Part shown: positions 13,555 through 24,959 of the stretch, in pieces
Layout: each line of letters begins with the position of its first letter
How positions within the stretch are numbered: the first letter of the stretch is position 1
Source of the DNA: Papilionanthe hookeriana x Papilionanthe teres
Lineage: Eukaryota > Streptophyta > Magnoliopsida > Asparagales > Orchidaceae
NCBI GenBank assembly: GCA_022702705.1
Contig: CM040434.1
Coordinates: 55,416,953 to 55,480,952 of the forward strand
Direction: 5' to 3'
DNA: 64,000 nucleotides
Program-made: the position numbers and the translations under genes
Notes under the pieces: generated by a model
Databases searched by the model: none
Told to the model about the DNA's origin: nothing
The model's input: only the letters and a program-made list of their open reading frames with translations

Positions 13555-13915
13555 TTTAATTCAATTTAATTTAACTTTAATTTAATTTAATTTGGTTTAG
13601 TTTTAATTTTAATTTAATTTAATTTGATTTTAATTTTAACTTGATTCTATTATTTAATTTAATTTAATTCAATTTAATTTGATTTGATATGATTTAATTT
13701 AATTTAATTTAATTTGATTTAATTTAATTTGATTTAATTTACTTTAATTTATTTTAATTTAATTTAATTTAATTTAATTTAATTTTTAATTTAATTTAAT
13801 TTAATTTAATTTGATTTAATTTAATTTTATTTTATTTAATTTAATTTAATTTTTAATTTTAATTTAATATTTTATTTTTAATTTTAATTTAATATTTTAT
13901 TTTTAATTTTAAAGA
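13555..13915. repeat. (TTTAA)n tract in B 3' LTR
   Basis: Pentanucleotide TTTAA-rich low-complexity sequence, at the same position as 34340-34745 in the 5' LTR. Confidence 0.9.
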
Positions 13916-16311
13916 TGATTTAATTTTAATTGTTAAATTATTAATTTAATTAAAATTTTAAAAGGATTTAATTTAAATAATTTAACTTTAATTTAATTTA
14001 ATGATTAAGTCTTTTAGCATTTTAAATCTTAAATTTGGATTATCATTTTAATTAGGAATTAAATATTATTGAGATGATTAATTTAGGGATTCTTAAATTA
14101 AAGAACAAATCTCTTCCTAATAATATCCTTATTTTAATAATTCCAATTTTATTATTCTTCCAAATTTAATCAATTATTTAATTAAGGTTTATTTTAATTA
14201 TTTTTAAATTATTTAGTAGGTTTCTACCCTTTAATTATTTAAGTTTCAGTCATCCAAATCAGATTAGGATCAAATATTTTACTCTTTAATTTTATTAAGC
14301 CTAAAGTTTTAATTAAAGGTTAAAATTTTAATTATCATTTTGCCCTTCAAGCTTAATAATTTCATAACTCACTAAATTGAGCTTAAATGAACTTGAAATT
14401 TTTATGTGACTTCACTCATATGTCAATAAAGACATGAGAGGAGAAAATGTGATTTTTACTGTATTTAATTTATTTATGTAATTATTTTTGGTGGAAAATA
14501 GGGATTTCAAGGAAAATTTAATAATATGACCAAGGGAAAGTTTCTATCCTTAAGAAAATTATGGGACATTCCTAATGACCAGAGGACCACTTGGACCAAT
14601 TTTGGTGATTTTTTGAATTATATTCTTTTTATTATAATTATTTTGAGTTTTGGAGTATTAATTAATTTAAAAAAAATAAAGGTTGAAAAATGAATTTTAT
14701 ATTTTTCAAAAATCTCTCTGATATCAAGGAAATCAGAGAATCAATTTTTACAATTTTCTGATTTTTCTTTGATTTATTAGAATTATTTTAGTGAAAATGC
14801 TAAAAAAATACATTTTTTTAATTTTAAAAATACCTTAGGGCTTTCAAATTTAATATCTCATCATATAGACCTAAGAAAAGTATGGGGTTTGTTCCTAAGT
14901 GATTAAAATTCAAAATGTGACATTTTGGTGAATTTTATTATTTTTGTGATTTTTATTATTTTTAATTATTAAAATATTAAAATAATACAAAAAATCAACT
15001 TTTTTTAGAAAATTGAAATTTTAATTTTTTTAAATTTCCCTAATATCAGAGAGGCTCCAAAACCAATTTGGTGAATTTTTTAAAAGTATTTTGAAAGTTA
15101 TGAATTTTTAAAGTTTAAGTTGGCTAAATGGCTTAATCAACCCATTTAGTAGGGCTAACCAAGTCCAATTGACTTCAAATTTTTATGGTGGGTTCCTCTA
15201 ATCCTAAAGGTCAATAGAGAATTGATTTCAAGTCAATTTGATGTATGAATAGCTCTAATTAATTAAGGACCTATTTTGGGTGTTTAAGCCAATTAGGGTT
15301 ATTCCAAGTGGATTAATTCAAAACCTATTTTTCCTAGGTTCCTCTGGTCATAATAAACATCACCAAATTTTCCTAGAATTTATTTCACAACATGCTAATT
15401 ATTGGAATTAAAATACTCAAAACAGCAACATGAATTTGAAAAATCAATAACTCTTCATAGGGATGGCCTCGACTTTGGAAAATTCGAGAGAATGTTCCCA
15501 AATTCGGAGGCTTCAAAGCCCCATGGTCTCATGCCATGGTGAATTTCCTATATGCATGGAGAATTAAAACAATGTAGAGAGTAAATAAATTATTAAAAAT
15601 AAAATACTTGATGAAATTAAATGATTTTTTTCCAAATTATTCTCCTCTGTTTACTGAGCAATAGGGTATTTTTATTTTATTTTTCTGATTTTCCTACACA
15701 AAGTTATGCATTTTTAAAGTTTAGGGAATTAAATAAATAAGAAAATCCCTATTTTTCTATTTATCCGAATCGGCGCCGCGTCAACCTTAGCATCCCCGAA
15801 CAGCCACGCGGCGCTTTCTGATTCGACGCCGCCATCCGACTCAGCGCTCCAGGGGCCCGCTGTATCTTTCCGTCTCCTCATCCGGCGCGATCCTGGCCGT
15901 CCGTCCGCGCGTGTATTAAATGAATGGCATCTGTTCATCGTCCCCAAGCCTCCTAGCTCGAGAACCGTCCACACTAAATCCCTAATATCTCACTCAATAC
16001 TTAACAGATTTTCGTGTTCTTCTGCTCTATGGATTCGTCTTGAAGAGACGAATACATCTATACAGTGATCATGCATTCAAATTAAGGCATTTTAAATGGA
16101 GAATCTCCAGAAGCTCGAGATAAAGAGTTAGTCATACCTTTGCTCAGAGAAGTGTGGCTTCAATCTGAGGGTTGTGTCAGCTTCGATTGGGTCCCAGTAA
16201 GCTCCAGATGAAGTCTCTTGGTCTGGTGAATTGTCTAGGTATGATTTCGACCAAGCCCGATCACAAAGCTTGGAGTCCGGCACGGATGGGTGGCTCGGAG
16301 AGGGGGCTTTG

Positions 16312-16810
16312 TCTGCGTGGACTTCTTCCTTGGTCTCAGTGAAGGTGTAGGACCAATCGATTTGGGGATTGGTCCACTCGTGAAGAAGTGTCCTGGTTTT
16401 TGTCTTGAAATTTGAACTCGAAATTGAGCTCGACTTGAGGGAATCGGGCTCGGAATCCGGTGGGGATCAAGTGCTCTCATGTGTAGCGAGTGGTACGGAA
16501 TGATTTTGGCGAGTCTCCCTAAGGTTGGTTCGGCACCTCCTCCATGGCCGAGAGAGGGGTGTTCTGCTGGTGGACTTCTTCCTTGGTTTGATGAAGGTGT
16601 AGGACCAATCGATTTGGGGATTGGTCCACTGTGAAGAAGTGTCCTGGTTTTGTCTCTGAAATTTGAACTCAAAATTGAGCTCGGCTAGAGGAATTGGGGC
16701 TGGAATCCGGTGGGGATCAAGTGCTCTATGTGTAGAGAGTGATCCGGAATGATTTTGCGCGAGTTTCCCTAAGGTTGGTTCGAGCACCTCCTCCATGGCC
16801 GAGAGAGGGG
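16312..16810. repeat. Tandem duplication of about 250 bp in B 3' LTR
   Basis: The segment from GTGGACTTCTTCC to GGCCGAGAGAGGGG occurs twice with a period of about 251 bp. The same pair is at 37152-37649 in the 5' LTR. LTR C has a single copy (about 10050-10290). Confidence 0.85.
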
Positions 16811-16812
16811 TG

Positions 16813-16821
16813 TTTAAATAG
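16813..16821. promoter_or_regulatory. TATA-like motif in B 3' LTR
   Basis: TTTAAATAG, conserved in position with the motifs at 10298 and 37650. A promoter role is inferred. Confidence 0.3.
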
Positions 16822-19559
16822 AAGCTTGGGAGGCTCTCCGGGGGGAGTTAGGGCTTGGGATCGAGCTTGCTCTGGTGAGGAGAAGAACGGCCATGGTGGC
16901 CACCTGGGCATGGGGCGGCTCAACAAGGTGGAATTTCAAAGTTTGGCTCACATGTGAGCTCTCGGGTGTGGTGTTTTCCGGCGGCCTCGGTGGCCGGCGG
17001 CCGAGCACTCGGTCACCATCTTGTTCAGTGGGTCGGGGGCGGGGTTTAGTGTAGGCGATTGGCAAATGCCATGTGTCAAAAGCTTGGATTAGAATGGTAT
17101 GGGAGAAGGCTCATTTTGCACTTGGTTTGGTCAACCCATGGAAATGGGCTTGGTTCACCTCCCCATGGCCGATTTGGGCCGAAGGAGGATCGATGAATCG
17201 ACCAGGAAAGGGTAGAGAAGTCACCATCCATGAATATTTTGATTAATCATGGATTAAGGTGAAGCATTAAAAGGGTTAAAACCTTTTTAAGGGGGCTTAA
17301 AAGAGGCTCATCCTTTTGCCATTAATGGCTTGATCACATGTCAAACCTTCCATGGCTTCATGTGGCTTGTCCATGGCTTGCATGTGGCTTCATGGCTTGT
17401 CTTTGGCTTGGGAAAAGCTTGGTCAATTTCATGAAAATGGAATTTGGAGATTTTGGCAATTTAGTGAAAAATTTAGATGGTGCTTGATTTATGTTGATTT
17501 GATGATTAATTTGGGACTTAGGAATTAATCCCAATTAAAGGGATGATGAGAAGGAATTGTCATGTGGGCTTTGGTTTTTTTGAAATTATTTTTGATGGGC
17601 TTTTAGGAAGGCTGAGGGGATGGGCCTTTAGGTTTCAAAACAAATTTTAGGATGAGAATTTTGCAAAGGATTAGATCCAATAAGTGTTGAATTTAATTTA
17701 GGAATGTTTCATGAATGATTTGGAATAAATTTGAAGTGGTTTAGGCTTGAATTGGGTTGGATTTGGACCTCTTTGGTAAATGGGCCAATGTAGGTCAAAT
17801 TGGGCTAACTTGGGCCAATGTTGGGCTAGGGTTCAAATTGATGTAAAATTAATGTTGGGAAATGTTTATGGGAGTGTTTCAAAGAGGTTTTGGCTTTGGT
17901 TGGGCTTTGATTTTGGGGTTTGGGCTTATTTGGGTTAGGTTTGGGTTTAGGTCAAAATTGGGCTTTTTGGCTTTGGGTTGAATTTGAGTGGGATTTGGGT
18001 CTAAATTTTGGGTAAATCATGTTAGTTTTTTGTTTGTGGGGATGTTAGGGAAGGTTTAGAAAAGGTTTGGGGTTAATTGGAGTTGAATTGGGTTAGTTTG
18101 GATTAGGTTTGGGTCATGGGTCCAAATTGGGCTTTAAGGCCAAAAGTGAAATTGGATTCAAATGTCAATTAAATTGGACTTGGATTTGGTCTAGATTGGT
18201 GTTGGGAATGTTGAATTGAAGTTTAGAATTGAATTGGACCAGAATTTGGGTCAATTGGATAGGTTTGGTTTGACATTGGGTTCACTTTGGGTTAAAACGG
18301 GTCAAATTGGGGGTTTTGACAAAAAAGGGGTAAATTGACAAAATTGGCCCATGGTGTAGTTGAACAAAATGCAATTGAGAATATTTAGGATGTTCTGGAA
18401 TTTTCTGGGAATTTTCTGAATTTTTGAATTTTTTGGGTCCAGATGGGTATTTTGGGTATTTGGAGGGTATTGGGAGGTATTTTTGGGATTTTTGATATTT
18501 TGGCTATGGATGATCAACTTGATTGGTGAGGAAATGTTCAAGGTTAATTTTGGGGAATTTTGGGTGATTTGGAAATTTTGAAAAATTTGGGTAATTTCCG
18601 GGGCTTTGGGTAGAGTTGGCGGGTGTAGGGTCCCGGGGGTCAAAAATTGAAAATTTGGAAAATTGAAGATTTGGTGAATGTAAGTGGAATAAAATCATTT
18701 TGGTTGAGCCATGAAGCCATATCAAGCCCACATGAGCCATGAAGGGACTCATTTGAGGCATCCACTATGTTGTTCACTAACCCTCTAGCCGAGGGCTTAG
18801 GGGTTAAGGACCATCCATGTGAATCACCTTTGTGAGTCGGGAAGTCAAGTTAGGTATGGGTGTGTTTTTAGGAGGTGTGTGAAAGTGTAGTGCATAAGTG
18901 TAGTGTGTGTGTAAGTCAGCCCTTCATCAGACCAGGCCACCCAGGGCAGTCCTAAGGCCAAAGAGTCCTATAGGAACTCATCCTTTAAACTTGCACATTT
19001 GATTTCAACCTTCTAGGTGATTAGGGGTCTACAATCAAGTTTGTGGAGTTTGCAGGGAGTTAAGAAGTGGTTTGAATTTCTAAGTGGTGGGTCCCAATTC
19101 TAATCCTCTAAGACAGTCAAAGGAAAAGCCTAAGGCTAGATCCAAAGTACTAAAGAGAGAAAAGAAGACCTCATTAAAAATGAGGTCAACAAATGGACTC
19201 CCAATAGGTGTGGTGAGCTGACGGAGCACACCGCGCGTATTGGTGTTGACCGAAGCCATCAACAAAAACAACACAAAAGTCCAAGTGACAAACTTAGGAT
19301 AGAGTAGAAGAGTTTCCGCTGGGGAGTGTCAAGTATATCTCTGAGACTGGAGATCCCTGAACTCTCGCTGGGGAAAGGAAAAGGAGGTGAATCCTAAATC
19401 ACGTGACCTGAGGGAATTTCAATTTAGATTTTGTTTTGTTTCAGTTTAAGTTTTGATGTGTAAGTTCAGATTTTAGCTTGAGTTTTAATTTAGATTGAAG
19501 TTTTGTTAAAATTAATTTGGAGGGATTTGAATCTTGAAATGAAAATCGGAATTTCGTGG

Positions 19560-20790
19560 TTTTAGATGTAACATCTTCAACCTCAAAAGAAAATTGAATT
19601 GATCGGATTGAATCATTACAATGAGGAGAGACTTCAGAGCAATGTGGTATTGGATGTAAAATCCTTAACCTCAAGAGTTTGATTTTGATGTATTTCATTG
19701 CAATAGGGAAAGAATCCTAAAGCAATGCAGTCTCGGATGTAAAATCCTCAACCCCAAAAGTTTGATTTGGATGTATTTCATCGCAATAGGGAAAGAACCC
19801 TAAAGCAATGCAGTCTCGGATGTAAAATCCTCAACCCCAAGAATTTGATTTTTTGATGTATTTCATTGCGATAGGGAAAGAATCCTAAAGCAATGCAGTC
19901 TCGGATGTAAAATCCTCAACCCCAAAAGTTTGAATTTGATGTATTTCATTGCGATAGGGAAAGAATCCTTAGGCAATGCAGTCTCGGATGTAAAATCCTC
20001 AACCCCAAAAGTTTCAATTTGATGTATTTCATTGCGATATGGAAAGAATCCTAAAGCAATGCAGTCTCGGATGTAAAATCCTCAACCCCAAAAGTTTGAA
20101 TTTGATGTATTTCATTGTGATAGGGAAAGAATCCTAAAGCAATGCGGTCTCGGATGTAAAATCCTCAACCCCAAAAGTTTGAATTTGATGTATTTCATTG
20201 CGATAGGGAAAGAATCCTAAGGCGATGCGGTCTCGGATGTAAAATCCTCAACCCCAAGAATTTGATTTTGATGTATTTCATTGCGAATAGGGAAAGAATC
20301 CTAAAGCAATGCAGTCTCGGATGAAAAATCCTCAACCCCAAAAATTTGATTTTGATGTATTTCAGTGCGATAGGGAAAGAATCCTAAAGCAATGCAGTCT
20401 CGGATGTAAAATCCTCAACCCCAAAAGTTTGAATTTGATGTATTTCATTGCGATAGGAAAAGAATCCTAAGGCAATGCAGTCTCGGATGTAAAATCCTCA
20501 ACCCCAAGAATTTGATTTTGATGTATTTCATTGCAATAGGGAAAGAATCCTAAAGCAATGCAGTCTCAGATGTAAAATCCTCAACCCCAAAAATTTGATT
20601 TTTTTGATGTATTTCATTGCGATAGGGAAAGAATCCTAAATCAATGCAGTCTCGGATGTAAAATCATCAACCCCAAAAGTTTGAATTTGATGTATTTCAT
20701 TGCGATAGGGAAAGAATCCTAAAGCAATGCAGTCTCGGATATAAAATCCTCATCCCCAAAAGTTTGATTTTTGATGTATTTGATTTTGCA
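19560..20790. repeat. 83-bp tandem repeat array in element B 3' UTR
   Basis: The marker TCTCGGATGT or a one-base variant recurs at 19731, 19814, 19899, 19982, 20065, 20148, 20231, 20315, 20398, 20481, 20564, 20650 and 20733. The spacing is 83 bp, with occasional 84, 85 or 86. Two more diverged units precede them (about 19565 and 19645). Each unit contains GGGAAAGAATCCTAA, CAATGCAGTCTCGG, AAAATCCTCAACCCC and TTTGATGTATTTCATTG. About 15 units are seen, and the central ones differ at only a few positions. Tandem repeats in the 3' UTR are known from Tat/Ogre elements and can seed satellite DNA. Confidence 0.95.
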
Positions 20791-21054
20791 AAGATTTGTA
20801 GTGTTGATTTGAGAAGTGTGAAATTTTAGTGTTTCGAGAATTTCATGAAAGTTGTAAAAGATTTTTGTGGAAGGAAATAGATTAGGAGGGAATATGTAGA
20901 TGCTACATATCCCATTCAAAGGAGTTGATCAAAAGTTGCTGGTTTGGATTGGATACAATTCATCGCCACTAGATCCGAATCGAAAACTTCATGGCTCTGT
21001 GTCAATGGAATCGACCACTTCCATCCAAGACAAAGGAGAGAGTAGAACGGATTT

Positions 21055-21225
21055 GATTTCAGATTTGGAAGGTTGAGTTTGAATTTGATTTGAGATTTGA
21101 TTTGAGATCTGGAAGGTTGAATTTGAATTTTTGATTGAGATTTGATTTGAAATTTGGAAAGTTGAATTTGAATTTTTGATTGAGATTTGATTTGAAATTT
21201 GGAAAATTGATTTAAAATTTGTGTT
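21055..21225. repeat. Minisatellite of about 45 bp in element B 3' UTR
   Basis: Imperfect units containing GATTTGATTTGAAATTTGG and AAGTTGAATTTGAATTT repeat about 3.5 times. The sequence is unrelated to the 83-bp array. Confidence 0.8.
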
Positions 21226-21698
21226 CATTTTGTTTATTTTTTAACGATTTATCGTTCATTTAATGTTCATGTGAATTTGGAGTTCATCATTTTTTTTTAG
21301 ATTTTTAAGAAAAGTTTTTTCTTTTATTCTTTTTGTTTCTTTTCTGTTCTTTGTTTGAAGTTCATTTAACTTTAATGGCGTTTCCCAGTCAACTTGCACA
21401 AAAGAGGTGAAGGCCAAAAATGTGACATGATCACTTTCATTCCAATCATGTTGAAGATACATCATACAACTCGATCTGGAATACATCTCATACAATCCAT
21501 ATAGACTCAAAACAGACTATGTATTATCTTTGCCGATCCATCCAAAAAGGTATATGTCCAAAAATCCATGTCTGAATAGTGAGGTACATGGTCAATAACA
21601 TCACCTTCCAAGCCATCCTTGGCAAAGATGTCGTATGGATGTACATTGGAGGTGTGATATTTTCCATGTAACTCACAGCTCGTAAGGCCGGAGGCTCT

Positions 21699-23144
21699 CT
21701 AGCTTCGGGTCCGGTCGGAAGTGGTAGGTGCTTTCTCGTCATCCATCCTTATAAAAGTAAGCGAGATCCGCTTCATTGGTACTCCGGTATGGAATGTTTA
21801 GCGACATCCGCTCCGTTGCCCTTCGGTATCATGACGGAACCTACCGGTAATGGTATCTTTATCGGCCCTCGGAACTCACTCGGGCCTGCTATCCGGAGGT
21901 CGGATCCGAACATAATATTACATTCGTTCGTAAAAGAAACCGTGCGAAAGGTCTGACAAAGTCGTGGTGATCTATGTGCAGGGGTATGCAATCACCCTTC
22001 TTGTAAATGTTAATGATGCAACTGTTGGGTATGCAATCTGCTGGCAGTACCCTCCACGTTATCATTCTTTTTACCATCCTTTTGATGACTAATGGCATTG
22101 GATCCACTCGGCCATGACGAGTACCCCGGTGGGTTTCCTTCCCGTCTTCTCGCGAAGTTGTAGCAGCATCCACATTGTATTGTAATTCTCCCTTTCCCTG
22201 ACATCCATCTCCGGGGTTCCAAGTAAGTGTTTTCTCTTAGGCGGCCCGCTCGGCCCATTCTTCTCAAATCCTGGATGCAGTCCACGATTTGATGTTGTTC
22301 GTATTCTGAGAACACGTCTGTATGTAGCTCGAGGCCTTCTAGTATATTGATCCTCCTGCCTCTGATTCTCTCGAAGTATTCAAAAGTTTTCTTCTTGACA
22401 TTCTGCATTCTTTCTAGCTCGTATTCTGGAATAATCTGCAAATGGCGAGGCCTGGTGACATATTGTGGGATATATGGCTCAATCCCTTCACGTTCTCCTG
22501 CATACCTCGGCTCCTCGGGGATGGTGTCCGTCGGGACATCCTCCGGGGTTGCTTCTGCAACAAGGTTATGCATTACTTGTGACTTTATCTGGTGGCGTGG
22601 TAGCCTTCCTTCTTCTATTCTTCTTAAGATTTCCCTGGTCTCTTCTGTTATCCTCGGAGCTGGCCTCCTTCTTTCAGGTACCTGGTGAACTGGCGTCCTT
22701 GAAGTATACGTACCTGGCAGCAAGCATCGCCTTGTCGCGACTGGTCCGTCGCTAGTTTGGTTAACATCTTGCGGATACGGCGATTTTTATTTCTTCGCTG
22801 AGTTGCTCGAGAGTAGCTCTTCGTACTTCCCGAATCTCCGTGGGTGCGACGGCGACAAGCTCGCCCTCTATCGTAGCGACTACGGACTTGATTCTCTTGT
22901 CTTCTTCGATGTCCGTTTTTCTTTCTTCTTCGTCGGATCGGTGGCTTGGGCCACCCACTTTCATTATCGTCCGATCGGGCGGTTCCTCTCGGTCAATCGG
23001 GACCCGATCACTTTCCTTGTATTGCGAGCCTACCGGTGCGAAGTCCGAGTCAATCTCTATTATCGCTCCATCTTTCACCCTCTTTTCATCGAGTGCAAGG
23101 CTTACGCCATTTCTAAAGTTCAGGACCAACCGCCCGTTCGACAT
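21699..23144 (-). CDS. Extra ORF of element B with C-terminal AlkB (2OG-Fe(II) dioxygenase) domain, ALKBH9/10-like; frame-broken as sequenced
   Basis: The ATG is at 23144 and the stop (TAG) at 21699, about 480 codons if the frame were continuous. The N-terminal ~125 residues (to ~22764) are of unknown function and rich in charged residues. A basic linker follows (RRRPAPRITEETREILRR, about 22669-22616). The AlkB domain runs from ~22345: GLELHTDVF, CGCCYNF (22174-22154), GNPPG, NSCIINIYKKGDCIP, the iron-binding H-I-D (21978-21970), FGSDLRI, GNGADVAKH with the distal iron ligand H at 21795-21793, and KRISLTF with the 2-oxoglutarate-binding R at 21770-21768. This motif set matches plant ALKBH9/ALKBH10 RNA m6A demethylases, which oxidatively remove N6-methyl from adenosine. 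Frame changes occur near 22780, 22120, 21945 and 21785; the last two lie at likely CTG/CAG miscalls. Its role in the element is inferred. Homology of the domain is firm; substrate is not. Confidence 0.85.
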
Positions 23145-23148
23145 TTCC

Positions 23149-23412
23149 CTGCGAAAAGACAAGGAAAAGGATCAGGGGTTGTACTAAGAACAAGAACATT
23201 AAGAAAATGTTTATTAAAGACAGAGTTTTTTTTTATTATTTTTTATTACTTTTGTATTTTTTAAATTCAACAGGAATGAAATGGGAAAAGATCAGGAAAA
23301 AGATTTTGATATGGAAGAGAAAACAAGGAAAAATTTATTATCATGATTTTATTTATTTTAGCACATTTTTATTACTTTTGGGTTCGGACCCAGTCATAAG
23401 TAACTACTTTAC
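23149..23412 (-). promoter_or_regulatory. Possible intron between pol and the AlkB ORF
   Basis: The coding strand reads CACGG|GTAAAG at 23413/23412, then about 200 bp of AT-rich sequence, then a pyrimidine run CCTTTTCCTTGTCTTTTCGCAG ending in AG at 23150-23149, five bases before the ORF's ATG. These are good plant donor and acceptor signals. The acceptor could also pair with a donor near the 5' end of the element and give a subgenomic mRNA. No transcript is available. Confidence 0.4.
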
Positions 23413-23451
23413 CCGTGCTTCTAGGGATGAAAAATCCATTCCTTCGAAACA

Positions 23452-24585
23452 TTAGGTAGCGTAATACTTCTTCAAGTATCGTCTGTTGATCGGAAGCATA
23501 TGTCGTTCTCCTCAGCGTTCACTAGCCGGTAGGAGCCTCCCGAGTATACTCGCTTCAACTACAAACGGTCCTTCCCAAGTGGGTTCAAATTTTCCTCCTA
23601 TCATGCAGTGTGCAAGAATAGGTCTTTTGAGAACGAGAACTAAGTCACCAACTTTAAAGGTTCTTGGGCGGACCAGTTTGTCATGGGCTTGAACCATCTT
23701 AGCTTGGTATAGTTCTAAGTTCGTCAGTGCTTGCAAGTCTTTTCCTTCCGGGCTTTCCAATTCTTCTAGTCGTAATTTGGCATTCTCTTCCGTCGTGATT
23801 TTGTTTGCGATCGTGATTCCGAGTGAAGGAAGGCCGGACCTCTAAGGGTAACACTGCCTCGGACCCATACACCAGAGCGTAAGGTGTAGCTTGAGTAGGA
23901 GTTCTGAAGGTTGTCCGGTAAGCCCATAAGGCTTCTAATAACTTATCGTGCCAATTTCTCTTATTACGTCCAAGGTTTTCTTTAAAATTTGAACGAGGGT
24001 TTTATTAAAAGCCTCAGCCAGACTGTTTGCTCTTGGGTAGTAAATTGTTGAATATCGCCAGTCGATTCCGTGTCTCCTGACAAAATTATTGATTTGTGTG
24101 CTTCTAAATGCTGACCCATTATCTGAGATGATCCTGCATGGCACTCAGAAACGGTAGAAAACTTGGTTTTTGAAAAACTGTAACACGTGGTGTGCTTTCA
24201 CTTCTCTAAGTGGAACTGCCTCTGCCCACTTGGAAAAGTAATCTGTAGCCGCAAGAATGAAGCGATGTCCTTTTGAAGATGGTGGTTCTATTGGACCCAC
24301 TATATCCGTGCCCCAACATTCAAATGGCCACGACGCAATTGTCGGATGTAGCACATTTGGAGGTTGGTGTAGAACCACTCCGTGCACTTGGCATTGGTGA
24401 CAGCTCTTGGCGATTTTCATGCAGTCGGTCATCATCGAGGGCCAGTAGTACCCTAATCTTTTAATTTTCATTTTCATCTTCGGACCCGATCGGTGAGCGC
24501 CACGCAGTCCCGAATGCACCTCTTTAACAATTTCACGGGCCTCGGACCCGCTTAGGCACCTTAGCCACATTTGATCGAAAGACAT
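23452..24585 (-). pseudogene. pol: Element B integrase (broken)
   Basis: The enzyme inserts the retrotransposon cDNA into the genome. The N-terminal zinc site is complete: H at residues 24 and 31 and C at 62 and 65 of the segment from 24585 (EVHSGLRGAHR ... CHQCQ). The catalytic core follows with D in ECWGTDIVGP and ATDYFSKWAEA; after an in-frame TGA at 24147-24145 come D in RIISDNGSAF and E in SLAEAFNKTL, spaced 35 residues, a regular D-D-35-E. The C-terminal GKFEPTWEGPFVV is the GPY/F-type module (about 23600), and the protein ends INRRYLKKYYAT before TAA at 23454-23452. Frame changes are near 23560 and 23500. Confidence 0.88.
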
Positions 24586-24959
24586 TCCGTATAACGTGTT
24601 GTTTATTAATGTGTAGGACGAGTTCTTTTCTTGATCCGATGGGCTAGCGACCTATCGTCCGGTAGTTTTCCCGTTTGCGAGTAGTATCATTAATGGTCGT
24701 CGCCAATCTTCTATGTTTTCCGTCACCTGTTGTATTCGATTCTTCTTCTTTTTCGATTTGTGTATTGTGTCTATGTCGAGCCGTGATAGGACTCGACGTC
24801 CGTGAATCGACACTTCTCTCGACTCATCTTGCAAACGAGCAAATTCTTTTGCGAGACGGGCTAACACATCCGCTAAAGCGTTTTCTTTCCGGGAATTTTG
24901 TAGATTGTCACATTCGAATCGTTCCAACAACTTGTATGGCATACTCGGAAGTATTGCTC

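Larger units (their letters stand above)
12716..19191 (-). repeat. Element B 3' LTR, second segment
   Basis: It continues the LTR after C, from the repeated GTTAC to ...TGAGGTCAACA at 19191. With 3913-5178 it gives an LTR of about 7737 bp, against 7768 bp for the other copy. It contains a (TTTAA)n tract at 13555-13915, a GC-rich block at 15770-17070, a roughly 250-bp tandem duplication at 16312-16810, a TTTAAATAG motif at 16813-16821 and a terminal hairpin at 19167-19187. No gene is seen in it; the short ORFs are not conserved among the three LTR copies as proteins. Confidence 0.93.
19192..21698 (-). other. Element B 3' UTR
   Basis: This 2.5 kb lies between the stop of the AlkB ORF and the 3' LTR. 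It holds the 83-bp tandem array (19560-20790), a second minisatellite (21055-21225), and two PBS-like strings in the opposite orientation (19313-19332, 19363-19382). A polypurine tract directly before the LTR is weak: the coding strand reads ATTGGGAGTCCATT before TGTTGACC. The stretch 21226-21698 has no recognisable gene. Confidence 0.8.

Noticed and set aside
19560..20790. Regular repeats that might suggest a CRISPR-like array
   Set aside because: Units are continuous 83-bp tandem copies without unique spacers, in a plant retrotransposon.
21699..23144. AlkB domain as a trace of an integrated plant RNA virus
   Set aside because: It sits on the coding strand inside a fully bordered LTR element. 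Its motifs fit the plant ALKBH9/10 type, and no viral replicase or coat gene is nearby.
22347..23264. Plus-strand ORFs opposite the AlkB ORF, some hydrophobic
   Set aside because: They are antisense shadows of the minus-strand coding sequence, with no motif of their own.
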